Part shown: piece after piece, positions 1-10,766 of the stretch
Layout of the letters: the number at the start of each line of letters is the position of its first letter
Position numbering within the stretch: position 1 is the first letter of the stretch
Assembly (NCBI RefSeq): GCF_949628265.1
Contig: NC_088789.1
Location: 1,116,001 to 1,180,000, forward strand
Origin: Cloeon dipterum
Taxonomy: Eukaryota; Arthropoda; Insecta; Ephemeroptera; Baetidae
Direction of reading: 5' to 3'
Length of the DNA: 64,000 nucleotides
Made by a program: the position numbers and the translations under genes
The notes under the pieces: model-generated
The model's input: only the letters and a program-made list of their open reading frames with translations
The model's database searches: none
What the model was told of the DNA's origin: nothing

Positions 1-875
1 TGACTCATTGCTCGCGGCAGCTGCTTCGAATGACAGACAAATTTTATCATCATGACAATTTCATTCATTCTGGTTAAATCGACAGCGGAAATGAGGCGAA
101 CGAGATAATAGCAGTTATGTCGACAGTTCTTTGCTGCATTTATATTTAATTCATTCAGGATAATAATGATAACGAGATAATTTCTCACAATCAGGTCGAT
201 TAGGTTGATTTGTAATGTATAGTCGGACGGTTGCTTCAAAAGTATTTTTATTTTAAATAAAGTCTGAGCACAGTCACGCATTTTTCTTCCTGGTTTGCGT
301 GCACCCTAGCTATCAAAGCAGCGGCTTTACGGTCATTATATTGAACTCGGCAACAGAGTGTTGATTCATACAGACTCACTTGTTCACTACAAGTGCTAGA
401 CGGATATGCAACCTGCTTCTAAGTAACCCAGAGCGGAACAGTTTCCTTCCCAGTGAAAGTGTGAGATTATTATAGAATGGCCGCAACCCAACGAGTTTTT
501 TCTTGATTAGGTTGGTGCACGCTAATTTCTATTATTTTTTATTTATTCGGTTGAATGAAATTCCATTTTCAATGAGGTATTGCTTTAATAACTTAATTAT
601 CTTATTAATAAACATATTATTGACATTTTTCACACCATATCTTCTCTTCTATTTAATAATAACTATTGCCTTACTGTGATTAATACACGATTATTTTCAT
701 ATCATTAATTATTATATGATTAAATAATAGAACTGATAAAAAGGCATCTAGTGATTTGCTACTGCATAATATTAATTGTAGCAATTTCTCTATAGATATT
801 GGGTTAAGACTTAAAAATATCACTTGTTTTATTGATTTATCTTCGAATGCGAACGGTTTTAAATTATCATCTTCT
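1..875. other. Intergenic flank downstream of RPTP-1
   Basis: No gene is supported here. Positions about 280-520 are similar to 50305-50500 (downstream of RPTP-5), and shorter parts match 37940-38150 (RPTP-4) and 16740-16870 (RPTP-2). Positions 40-160 also resemble 50035-50150. The stretch is therefore the conserved downstream flank of the duplicated gene unit. Its function is unknown. Confidence 0.6.
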
Positions 876-3800
876 TCATTTGAAGTTACCGTAGGTGTCA
901 AACGAGTTCAAATATTGCTTGGCGGCTTCGTACACGAGCCCAAACTGGATCTGCATAAGGATAAAAAGAAATTAAAATTCCAATATTTAAATAAAAAATA
1001 ATAACCGCACTTCTGAGGAAACAAAGGAAGGTCTCGACTTTCTCAGGGTTCGCACTGCAAGCCCAACATCAACCTTCTGCTCCAGCTTAATTTTCTCGAT
1101 GACGAAGCCCATGGCGAGGAAAAGCCCGCTGGCAGTCACCCCGTCACTAAAAAGCATCAATCATATTTAATTAATTTTTATTAATTTTTCTCTTACTGGC
1201 AGACAATGGTGATGCTATCTTTCTCATGGGCCGTTTTCAAAGTGCCCCAAAGGTCGATGAAGGGTTGCAAGATTGGCGGAGCAGCTTGTTGCGGCATCCA
1301 GCCAAATGAGGCGCACATGACGCGCACTTTTTTGCATTTTCCTTTCTAAAATACCAATTATGAATTGAGTGATAGCGTTAAAAAGATAATTCGTACGGAA
1401 TGAAGCTCGATGTCCAAGGTTCTAATGTTATTATCATCTTCAGCATCAGCCAAGGTAACTTGTATAGCACCGAAAGCGAATCTGCGTTGCTTGGTTGGAA
1501 GAAAATCGCCCTGAAAAAAATCAATGAAAACCGGTACGAGAGTTTGATATTTTAAGAAATACGTCTGAAATGTGCGGCTCGGTGAGCACAACGATTTGCT
1601 TCACGTTGAACTGATCGATCAATCTCCAAAAATCCGCAACAGTGTTTTTCATCGGCACTTGAGTGGCGATAAATTGCTTCGCTCTGTTGTATCCGTCGAC
1701 GATAACGGCGTTGATAAAACTCATGGTCACGACATTCTCGTAAGGGAAAAGTTTTACGATCGCGTTAGACGCTGAGTAAGAGAAATAAATTAACGAATAA
1801 CTATAGAGTTTCTGATGATTGTATCTCACAGGCTATGAAATCCGGATATCTGCATTTGTCCGTTTCGTTTCTGGCAGGTGTTTCCAATCTTTGAAAATCC
1901 TTTTCGCAAATCATCTCAACTTTTGCGAAGCTCTCCTTGAGCTTTTCACTGTTCGACTGTATAAAAGGGGAATTTGGTTTTTTTATGCTTTGTTCAAGAC
2001 GTCAAGAACGTACCATTAACTTGCAATATTCCTCATAAAAATTAGCACAGCTAATTTCAAACTTGGGATTCGCAATGATCTCCAAGAGCACCAAATGGAC
2101 GAACTCGAATTGTGCCTGTTTTAGATCTTTAGTCCAATTTTTTTTACTTAGATATTATTTGTCAAGTTACCAAATTATCAACCAAATTGACTCGTTGAGA
2201 CCTCATTTGACCGAATATGCTCAATACATCAATACGATTGTGCGAACGAAACATTCGAAGGCAAGCATCAATTAAAATAATTGTGCCAGTTCTCCCAACT
2301 CCAGCACTGAAAATTACCACAAAGTAAGCCAAAAATGATAAAAGTTATGGTATGCAGAGACCTGCAGTGGATTAATATCGGATTTTTGTTCTTGTGTTGG
2401 ATAATTTTATCGATGAAAAGAGCCATCGACTGCGGATAAAGAGGCACTCCATGGTCAGGCCAGCTCGTGTAGTGCAATTGTTGGACCTATAGAGGTATTT
2501 TTATTATATTTTATTTTTAATTTTTTTTATTATGTCATTATTACGAGTCGGTTCACATTATCGCTTGAGAATGATAAAGTCCTAGTTACGTAGTCGGCGT
2601 TTATTTCCTCGTTGACAGAGCGAACAGCTACGGTGCCGTAATTTTCTTCCCTGTTGATGTCGGGCCAGTATTTTTCACACTTTATCTATTTAAAATAAAA
2701 ATTATACCTTTTTTGTGTCTTGTCGCTTGAAAGTACAAATTTACCTTGCCATCTTCCACAAGATTTGTCACCATAACAATTAAAGAAATGTTTTCCTGCC
2801 AAATCATTCTCCAGAAGTCGTTAACGGTAGATAATTTCGGTCCTTGAGTAGCAATGTAAGCCTTCGGTCGTTCAAATCCCTTGAAAATATTACAAAAGGT
2901 GTCTAAAATATTATCCAACCACGGAAAATTACATCCACGTAGTTGGCGTTGATGTAATCAGAGTTTTCGTCACCGGGAAGAAGGTCGAGTACAACCCGAG
3001 AACAATCATAGGCGGCCAAGTTACCGTAGCGATTCTTTTTCTTATTTTGAGATTTGGTGCCGCAGTCCCATGACTGGGTTTGACCGCGTGGAAATTTCTA
3101 AGTAAGCACATATTTGGCATTACAAAGAAACATTTTATATAAATGAACAACCTCGAACTCTTTCTTGAGGTTGAATGTAAGGGCCTTCTGCAAGTATCTT
3201 TCAACGTTAGTTGAGCTTGAATCTATTGGCATTTCTGTATTATCATCGGTGAATTGGTTTGCTCCTGTTTGATTCGGCAGCATCTCGTTACGTAAAATTG
3301 CTGAGTTGTTTGAAAATTGCACAGAGGATATTTGGTTTGGAGGCTGAATGTTCTTCCATTTTTTTAAATAGAACCAAACTCCGAGTCCAGTGAGCACGGC
3401 TAGAACTGCCAAAACGGTTGCGATTGGGGTGAGCGATGACGAAATGTTTCCTATAAACCATCAATCAGATTAAATTAAACCTTAATTCAATAGATTTTTA
3501 ACCTAATTTATCTTGAGTTGGGCAGTTGGAGCATGTAAAATTTTCATGCAAAGATGATGATGACATGTTCACAAAATAATAGACGGTAATACTGTGCACT
3601 CCGCAATTGCAGTTGTCGACAACTTTCGTAAAATCTCCTTTATTCTCGGTTTGGTTTACTATCACAGTTGCATTGTGGACCACCGTTAAATATATTGGCG
3701 TGCACAGAACATCACCATCTGACAAGTGAATTGAAAACGCACTGCTATTGACAGCTCGAACCTTTAAGGCTGTGGAGTCTGTTTTCAAATTTAAATTAGC

Positions 3801-6800
3801 ATCTAAAATAGAAAAAAATACAGAATTTATCTTACCAAGAGGCTTGCACTTAGTAGTAAATGTTGAATTATTTCCAGGTAGAAAATTTTGAGGATGTTGC
3901 ATCACATCACTTTCAAAAAGGGTAAATCTTATGGTGTACTCTGTTTTTGGATTCAAGTTCGAGATTGAGCACTCGTTTAATTCATTCGGAACATTTATGC
4001 TCTTATTATTCCAGTCTGATTGCGAGCTCTAAATAAAACCAATTAATTGTTATTTTTAATAAATTTTCGCGACTGAAAATTACTCACAATTTTATATTGA
4101 ATCAAAATTTGGCTGATGTTAACTGTTCCATTCAAACTTGCGAGTAAATCCAGAGCAACTGTGTCATATCCATGGCTTTTAACTTTCGGAGTCGCAGTTT
4201 GAATTTCTGAAGAAAAAAAAACAAGATGCGCTACACCATCTTAGAATTATTTCGTATATGTAAATACTTTTATGGCACTCAGGGTAGACGTATCCTATGG
4301 CGCAACCATTTAGACAGCTTCCGTTTACTGGAGAGAAACTACCGTTCAAACATGTTCGGTTGTTGGTATAAGAACACATTATGCCAAATTTGTCCCCAGT
4401 GCATCCTATAGTAGATTTAAAAAATAGATAAAAAACATGGGTGTGCTACATGTCAGCCAGACAAAAATTGAATACTCTCAATCAATTATGTCTGTTTCCT
4501 GCAAACTGCTAAAATGCATTTTAACTGATTTTAAATCAAATTAATCAGATTTAAAAAGATTTACGTTCTGTGCAGTCAGTCCCCTTGTATCCAGCAAAGC
4601 ATGTGCAATTTTCCTTGCTGTAGCACAGTTTGTCTCCAGAACATTTTCCTCCATTTTCTTTGCAATTCCCGAGTTTGTACAAAACTAAACGAATGAAAGT
4701 TTGATTAAAGAAAATAAAATGATCTATCAAATAAAAAAACCCACGTTCGTTGAAATGAGTTGTGTTTGGAATTTGGGTTTGCGCTCGTTTCTCCAATGAA
4801 TAGCAATTATCCACATACTTCATATTTGTTTTAGTAACCAATTCTCCTGCGACGAAACAATATATGAGAAAAATTAAACTCAAGCACACTGGAAACTCAC
4901 CTTCTTTGCAGAATTTCACCCCTCCAATGACAAGTGATTTATCATAGGCAGTCAGTTTAATTTTCCAGCCTTTTTTCGGTGTGATATCCTTATTTCCAAA
5001 TCGCACCGTGGTCCATTTAAAATAATTATCCATTGAGCTCACTCTTTCATCAAATTTCTTTGTTCCTTTTGCATCCAAGAGTTCAACGGAGAATATTTTG
5101 TTGCCCAAATTAATGCGTTCATTTGTTAAAAACACGGCGTCTACGCAAAACGCGCTGGTCGAATCTTTCTTCAGTTGCACTTCCATTGTACTTGAAGCAT
5201 TGTTTGGTCGAATGATGAAATCTAAAAATTTTTAAATTTAATGCTCGTGTTCGGAATATCAGGTTCTAACCTCAAATTCACTGTCACTAAGTTATATTTT
5301 GTGCGCATTACATGTTGGGGGCATAATATTATTGCTGGGATGTATCTTGTATTGATGTATGACCTCGCAAAACGTCAATAAGGAGATATTCTTAATTGAA
5401 TCTTTTACAGAACTTACATTTGAAATAATTTGGTCCAGTGATTTTTCATAATTATATTTACAGGACGCAATATCATGGTATTCAAGACTTAGAGAGAAAA
5501 ATAATTACTCACACTTATGTGTTTTGAAAAGACCTCTGCTACTTCTTGTACTCCTAATTGAAACATAATTATCGTTGTCCCCTAGTTTGGCGCTGCAAGA
5601 ATTTAAAACTAAAAGTGAAGCTCATAATAGTGTTATGTTCCGTTGAATATGAACCAATTGTTGTTGTATGCATAGACACGGGATTAAAAAAGCAAGCAAA
5701 AAAAAACTTAATATATCTTGAAAAATATTAAATAAGCTGTGGTGATCATGGAATAGTATTTAATATTTTTGGGACGATATTTTTACTATCAAATCAATCT
5801 GAGTCAAGATCCTAAAATGCTATATTGAACCGCACATAATCAAATTAAGTTAATTTCAAATTTATATCTTTTGGCTCAAGGAATCAACCTTTACAAAGAA
5901 TTGATAATCATTTAAAAGGAAAAAGAAAATTATTCAAACCTTGCTGTTTGTAAAGAAATCTTAATAATGTGTTCCCCTAAATCAATAGAATAGTTTTCAT
6001 TTGATTTGTCGAATTGTATTTCTAGTGTGGCATGTGCCCATTTCCGCCCTGCGTGGAGAACATCAGAGCCCTGTACAAATTGTGCATCACCAAACAAACT
6101 AGCAATTTGTTTGATGAAAATACCAACCTTTTTTTCAACCAGGCTATTTTTATCACAAGATGCATAAATAACTCCACTTGTATCTACTTTGGAACCATTA
6201 ATTTTTGGGCAATTACGGAGCACAGACTTATGATCATCTGCCCATCCGTCAATAACAGCATTGAGTCCGCTATTTAAAGTTGAATCGTTCGTGAAAAGGA
6301 ACTGCGCCGAGTCGTTTGCCAGAATCGAAAAATGCATCTTGAAATTATGGTATTTTGAAATCTTTATTTTTTCCTTGAATGCTTCCATCGTTAAGGTAAC
6401 CGGCAAGTCTAAAATTGACAGGTTGCAATCCTAATATACCTGGAAACAATTATTTACCATTCCAGCGGTAGTCGGTGACCATTGGATATTGGTCGATCGA
6501 GTCCTTTATGTTTGATTCCTTGATCCATTCCTTGATCCATTCCTTGAGGTTCCACTTACCGCAGCCTGTTTCTTGCACCAAGTTGCAATCGTTATCGGCA
6601 AGTGGAACACTTTTGCCGTTTAAGTCCACGACAGTTACCGTCACGGTGTCGTTAACTTTTGGTTTTGAAAATAGCATCCTTGATTATTGTCATAATACTT
6701 TATTATTTAAAAATTTGGCTGGAATTTTAATTTCATCCTTGAATGAACAAAAATATAGGCTGAATTGTTTTATTTAAAATTATAATTGCACATTAAAATA

Positions 6801-9009
6801 GGCAGAGTCCAGAGTGCTGTAACACGTGAAAAATTTCACAACTGAAACAAACTCTGTATTGGTTTATCCGCTAAAACTTGCGGATAAATTTGGTTTTTTT
6901 AATTATCAGATCTTACACAGTAATTTATCACATCAATTAATTGGAATGTTTTGTTTATACAAATACATAGAGTAATATTAATGAAAGCCATCTAGAATTT
7001 TTCAACCGTTCCCCATGGCCAACACGACCCCGTTGACTCTCGCTCTCTTTAATACTATTGGCAGCCGGTGAAAGAAGTGCCGCCGAATCTCTATTTCGAG
7101 GCGGAACCATGTGAACTTCCGGAACCTGCAGAGTAACGCGGAACGAACCACCGCGCGGCGTGACCATGCCGCGTGACGCTAAACGGCCGTAATACCCCCC
7201 GAGGAGGGTCATTAGGGGAAGGAAAAAAATCAAGTGTGGGTGGTGAGCTGGTGGATCAAAAATCAGACGACCTCACGCGGTGGTCCGAGGAGCCCAATCA
7301 GCAATTTTCGTGCCGATCGGACGGCGCGAAGCAATTTCGACCTCGCTTACTCTCGCCGACGTACCCCAAGCTCGATACATGATCGCTCCGGTGGCCCCTA
7401 CAGCCGCTGCGAGCGGGCATCGCGGGTCGATGAGCGCGTCGAGAAGTCCAGCGGGCTATGTTGACGACACGGTGGTTTTCGTTTCGACTTCCTTCGAGGG
7501 CCCCGATGGACCCCAAGGAGACTTTCTTGGAGTGCCCTTGACAAGGCATCGGAATTTACGGGATTGAACGGCTCCGCACCCTCCGCACGGCGAAAATCAT
7601 TCTTTGCGCATTCATTTTTTTACCGGTGGCGGTGTGCCGAAAAAGTGCCCATTATTTGGTATTCTGGGTAGCATCTGTTTGATCGATTAGTTGCCTATCG
7701 TCCTGGTCCCGGTAAAATTACGCAACGTTCAATAAACACCCAAATTTTCATTGTCAAATTGATTGTTGACCTTTTCTTGAAACAAAGAAATTCGCGTTTG
7801 GTTGTTGAAAGTTGCGAAATTTTACCGGGACCAGGACGCTATAGTCCATAGCCAAATCTCGGGTGGGGACACCTTCCCTGAGTGAGTGTTTGGGCCAGAT
7901 CCGTCTCTATACCCCGTGCTATACACCCCCGCCTGTTAGGACTTTTCAGCGGGTTTTGACAGGTATTCTATGACAGGTATTCTATGACAGGTATTGTATG
8001 ATCTTTCCGGTCATGAAGTCATGCTGCATGCAGATATAAGCGGACACTTTTCTCTTTTTAGGCTATCAGCTTTCATTAAAAAAAGTATTTTTGCTATTTG
8101 ATTACAATAAGGAAATACAGCGGCTACCTTTTACTAACGATAACTATTACCTACAAAAAGTGGAATACGTCCTGGTAGCTGAAGATTTTCGCCACTTTCA
8201 ACAACCAAACTTGAACATTATTTCCTTTTTGTAAGAAAAGGGCAACAATTCGACGATTTGGATGTTTGTTGAGCGATTCTCAATTTTACCGCGACCAGGA
8301 CATTTCTAATTTTAGCAGTCATCCGACGCATCTTTTTAACCGATAAACTTCTTCAAATTTGGAAAAGAATTCCTGGAATATGCTGAGCAGAACCCGAGAA
8401 AGCACAAGGCCGAGTCAAAAGGGCGTTCTTTGTTCAAGTTGCCAAATTTATTATTTTTCTCTCCTCTTTTTTGTCAGATCGTCACTGATAAATAAAATAT
8501 TGAAATCCTCGAAATTACGATTGCACAACACCCTGGACAGGAAATATTTTATGTGTTTTAGCAGTATTTCCAATACTTAAGTTATTTATAGAGTAAGCGT
8601 AAAAAGCAATGATAAGAGTGAGGTGTGAAGGCAATATTGGGATACTGCCTGTAAAGTACTGTCCTTTTTCGTCTTTTTCGAGGGAATACTCCCTTCAATG
8701 AAGACATGAAAAGTTTTCAAACAGCAAACTGATATGCATTCGTGTGGACTTTGTATATAATTATATGACTTAAAAATTGCACTTACCGCTTTGGTAATTT
8801 CTGACGAACGCGATTGGTGTTTCATCCGAGACGCAAGCAGTCACATAACTTTTGTTTCCTCCATCCCGAATAGATAACACGTATCCATCCGTGCTATTGA
8901 ATTCTGCGGTAAATTTGCAAATTATAGAATATAGGTGAACTATTTGAAGTCACGACCCACCCCTTGCTAACAGCAAAAGAAATAGGGAGACGGCGAACCG
9001 CCCCAACAT
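876..9009 (-). CDS. Receptor-type protein tyrosine phosphatase, paralog 1 (RPTP-1)
   Basis: Type I membrane receptor predicted to dephosphorylate phosphotyrosine in the cytoplasm. I traced 26 exons whose GT-AG junctions and phases all agree, totalling 4062 nt (1353 aa): 9009-8961, 8903-8787, 6655-6458, 6408-6128, 6070-5940, 5592-5513, 5221-4901, 4846-4745, 4684-4565, 4405-4268, 4206-4088, 4028-3836, 3802-3503, 3450-3152, 3097-2933, 2879-2745, 2685-2545, 2486-2362, 2306-2171, 2115-2014, 1956-1830, 1771-1563, 1510-1397, 1345-1197, 1146-1011, 950-876. Order: signal peptide (1-17), FAMeT-like module (~122-258), beta-rich module (~285-392), two EGF-like repeats (~427-512), FN3-like pair (~513-716), membrane helix (~722-744), D1, D2. 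D1 has KNRYGN, WPDHGVP (Asp974) and [10 protein letters not shown] (Cys1004, Arg1010), so it should be active; the usual Q-loop MVQT reads LVDN. D2 has CHDGVTASG without the arginine and should be inactive. Exon 3 carries a 12-bp duplication (EWIK twice). The ligand is unknown. Confidence 0.92.
7000..7565. other. GC-rich block in intron 2 of RPTP-1
   Basis: This stretch is much richer in G+C than its surroundings and contains overlapping open frames on both strands, none with a convincing family match. A short part near 7015-7050 resembles 25570-25605 in the same intron of RPTP-2, so at least some of it predates the gene duplication. It may be a decayed transposon or an intronic CpG-rich element. 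Confidence 0.4.
7699..7838. mobile_element. MITE, 140 bp, in intron 2 of RPTP-1
   Basis: Near-perfect terminal inverted repeats start with CGTCCTGGTCCCGGTAAAAT and enclose a short AT-rich core. CTAT flanks both ends (7695-7698 and 7839-7842) as a likely target-site duplication. There is no coding capacity. The clean ends suggest a younger insertion than its relatives at 8168-8301 and 26133-26275. Confidence 0.8.
7957..7998. repeat. 14-bp tandem repeat, three copies
   Basis: The unit TGACAGGTATTCTA is repeated three times in a row, with one substitution in the last copy. It lies in intron 2 of RPTP-1. Confidence 0.9.
8168..8301. mobile_element. Older MITE copy in intron 2 of RPTP-1
   Basis: It begins CGTCCTGGTAGC and ends TTTACCGCGACCAGGAC, a diverged version of the termini at 7699-7838. 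The flank TACAAAAAGTGGAATACGTCC closely matches the flank of the copy at 26133 in RPTP-2, so this insertion was present before the two genes separated. Confidence 0.7.
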
Positions 9010-9238
9010 CTTGGGTTTCGCTCAGCCGCGAGAGAAACCTGCACTGCAACAGGCAAAAACACGGAACAAAACTTTTGTCGTGTGGTTGTGACGGTATGAG
9101 AGTGATAAGGAGAGCTAGCATTCAAACAGGAAACACCAATCAAGTCTGGATTGAAAATCTGGCAAACTTCAGAGACCTAAATGAAATTCTAACAGGCACC
9201 CTCATTTTAAAAATTGAATCATTTTATTTTATGTAGCC

Positions 9239-9776
9239 TGTAGTGTACCGCGCCCCTTCGCGCGTGTTCTGGGCGCATGCGTGTGACACTGCCTATCTTT
9301 TGTTTTGTGCCGTGTGCACCAGTAATGGTCGACTCTCTTTTGCATGAATCGACGCTAATCGCTCGCTTGAATTTCTTTGTAAAACCCACCATTGGGGTAA
9401 GTTAATTTATGTGCCTAATTTTGTAATTCAATTAAGTAATTAACAAAGAATCTGTAAACGTGATTAAAGTTAAGTGTCAAAGCAAGATCTCACAGATAAA
9501 TAATGATTATAGATGTTATTTATTAGATAAAAATTCTTGTCAACCAAAGTGATGTTATTAAGATTAATAATTAAATGCTCAAGTCTGTAATAAGAATTTA
9601 ATTCTCAAAAAGTGATGTAAACAATAACCACCATAATTAATTGATTGTTGACTGATTTGAATTTGTATTTATTTTTCCAGTTCTAATACGCCACTCATTC
9701 GAGCGAAATAAATTCATCCACACACAAGCCACTGCTTTTCTCTGCCTTGCGCGTTCCTTCCCATATGAACACTTCA
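9239..9776 (+). repeat. 5' LTR
   Basis: Direct repeat of 14033-14570, starting TGTAGTGTACCG and ending CACTTCA. It contains an AATAAA polyadenylation-like signal at 9707-9712 and an intron-like GTAAGT...TTTTTCCAG interval (9397-9680). No TATA box was assigned with confidence. Confidence 0.95.
9397..9680 (+). other. Intron-like segment inside the LTR
   Basis: A consensus donor GGG|GTAAGT and a pyrimidine-rich acceptor TATTTTTCCAG bound a 284-nt AT-rich stretch. The same interval is 14191-14474 in the 3' LTR. If used, it would be a 5'-leader intron for subgenomic or read-through transcripts. The genomic RNA must stay unspliced here, since both LTRs keep it. Confidence 0.4.
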
Positions 9777-9777
9777 T

Positions 9778-9792
9778 TGGTGACCCCGCACG
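9778..9792 (+). other. Primer-binding site, tRNA-Trp type
   Basis: One base after the LTR, TGGTGACCCCG matches the complement of the 3' CCA end and acceptor stem of eukaryotic tRNA-Trp over 11 nt. The following bases fit less well. tRNA-Trp priming is typical of CsRn1-type elements. Confidence 0.7.
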
Positions 9793-9812
9793 TTGAGATA
9801 ACAGAAGCCAAG

Positions 9813-10766
9813 ATGTCCCAGCCTGACGCCAAAAAGTTGGAATTCAAGGCTCCGGTCTACTCGGCTTCGCACGCAGACAAGTTCTTCAACATTCTGGAGG
9901 GCAAATTCGCGCAGTATGGCATTGATGACGAGAAGGATCGCTACCTAACCCTCGCTTCCGCCGTGGCCTATGATGACATCCCACCAGTTGCAGCGCAGAT
10001 GCTGGAAACAACTCCGGTGGACAAGCCCTATTCAACATTGAAGTCTGCTATCTTGGACAACCTTCGTCCTGCCAACTACCCAGCCCTGAGGGATAAAATG
10101 AAGGCTCTCCCCATGGGTAACTTGAAGCCTAGCGAATATTTGACCAAACTGCGCTCCATGGCTGATGAGAAAACCAGGAAAATTTCCATCTTTGAGAGTG
10201 ACTTGCTGGAGATCTGGCGTGAGGCATTGCCTACAGAGTGGGCCACTCTCCTTGTAGCTGGTGGAGCTAAATCTGCAGACGAAGCTGCTGTAACTGCTGA
10301 TGCTTTACACGAGTATCGCAACAGGTTGGCGCTCAACAATCCTGCACCTGTTGTTTTTGCTGCCACAGCTACTCAACCAGCTCCAGCCTCAATTCCAACA
10401 CCCTTGGTTCCTCAAGCAGCTGCCGTGACCGCCAATGTTACCGAGCAGCGGTTCGTACTGCTCGAAGACGCCATTCGAGCCATGCAAGTCTCCATTACGG
10501 CGCTGGTCAACTCGGTGGCGACCAACAACAGCAACAACAATTCAGACAACAGAGGCCGCCAAAGGAGTCGCAGTAATTCTGGAAATCGCCGTTCCTTCTC
10601 CCGTGGACGTATGAATACGGGTGATCTCTGCTTCTATCATTATCGTTTCGGAGACGACGCTCGTAAATGCCAACAAGGTTGCCGCATGTACCAAGCCTTC
10701 ATGTCAGCCCAAGGTACCGTGGTCAAGGTCACCAGCTCTGCCAACCACCAACAACCTTTAAACTAG
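9813..10766 (+). CDS. gag: Gag polyprotein of the LTR retrotransposon
   Basis: Structural protein that forms the virus-like particle and packages the RNA. The frame is open from an ATG at 9747 inside the LTR. I chose the ATG at 9813 because it follows the LTR and primer-binding site and starts the conserved-looking part (MSQPDAKK), giving 317 aa. The N-terminal two-thirds resembles capsid; an Ala/Pro/Val-rich linker and an Arg/Ser/Asn-rich basic stretch follow. The C-terminal knuckle is C-X2-H-X9-C-X3-C, an unusual CHCC order. It ends at UAG directly after the heptamer TTTAAAC and overlaps the pol frame by 100 nt. Capsid boundaries are inferred. Confidence 0.9.
   Translation: MSQPDAKKLEFKAPVYSASHADKFFNILEGKFAQYGIDDEKDRYLTLASAVAYDDIPPVAAQMLETTPVDKPYSTLKSAILDNLRPANYPALRDKMKALPMGNLKPSEYLTKLRSMADEKTRKISIFESDLLEIWREALPTEWATLLVAGGAKSADEAAVTADALHEYRNRLALNNPAPVVFAATATQPAPASIPTPLVPQAAAVTANVTEQRFVLLEDAIRAMQVSITALVNSVATNNSNNNSDNRGRQRSRSNSGNRRSFSRGRMNTGDLCFYHYRFGDDARKCQQGCRMYQAFMSAQGTVVKVTSSANHQQPLN

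Noticed and set aside
2525-2550. In-frame TAATAA after the LVIMT-like codons in RPTP-1 D1, where the other paralogs read on, suggesting a truncated phosphatase.
   Set aside because: Comparison with the PTP family length (TR-x-I-x-x-x-H-Y-T-x-W-P-D) and with RPTP-3 shows the true donor is the earlier CTC|GTAAT. The VIVTQ-like codons are intronic in all copies.
4551-5186. A 211-codon open frame nearly identical to 22386-23021, taken as a single exon.
   Set aside because: It contains two short introns without stops (hydrophobic [16 protein letters not shown] is intronic). Splice sites and phases support three separate exons.
7440-7500. GYVDDTVVF on the plus strand, resembling a reverse-transcriptase YxDD motif.
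   Set aside because: No other RT block surrounds it in any frame, and the region is GC-rich with open frames on both strands. Probably chance.
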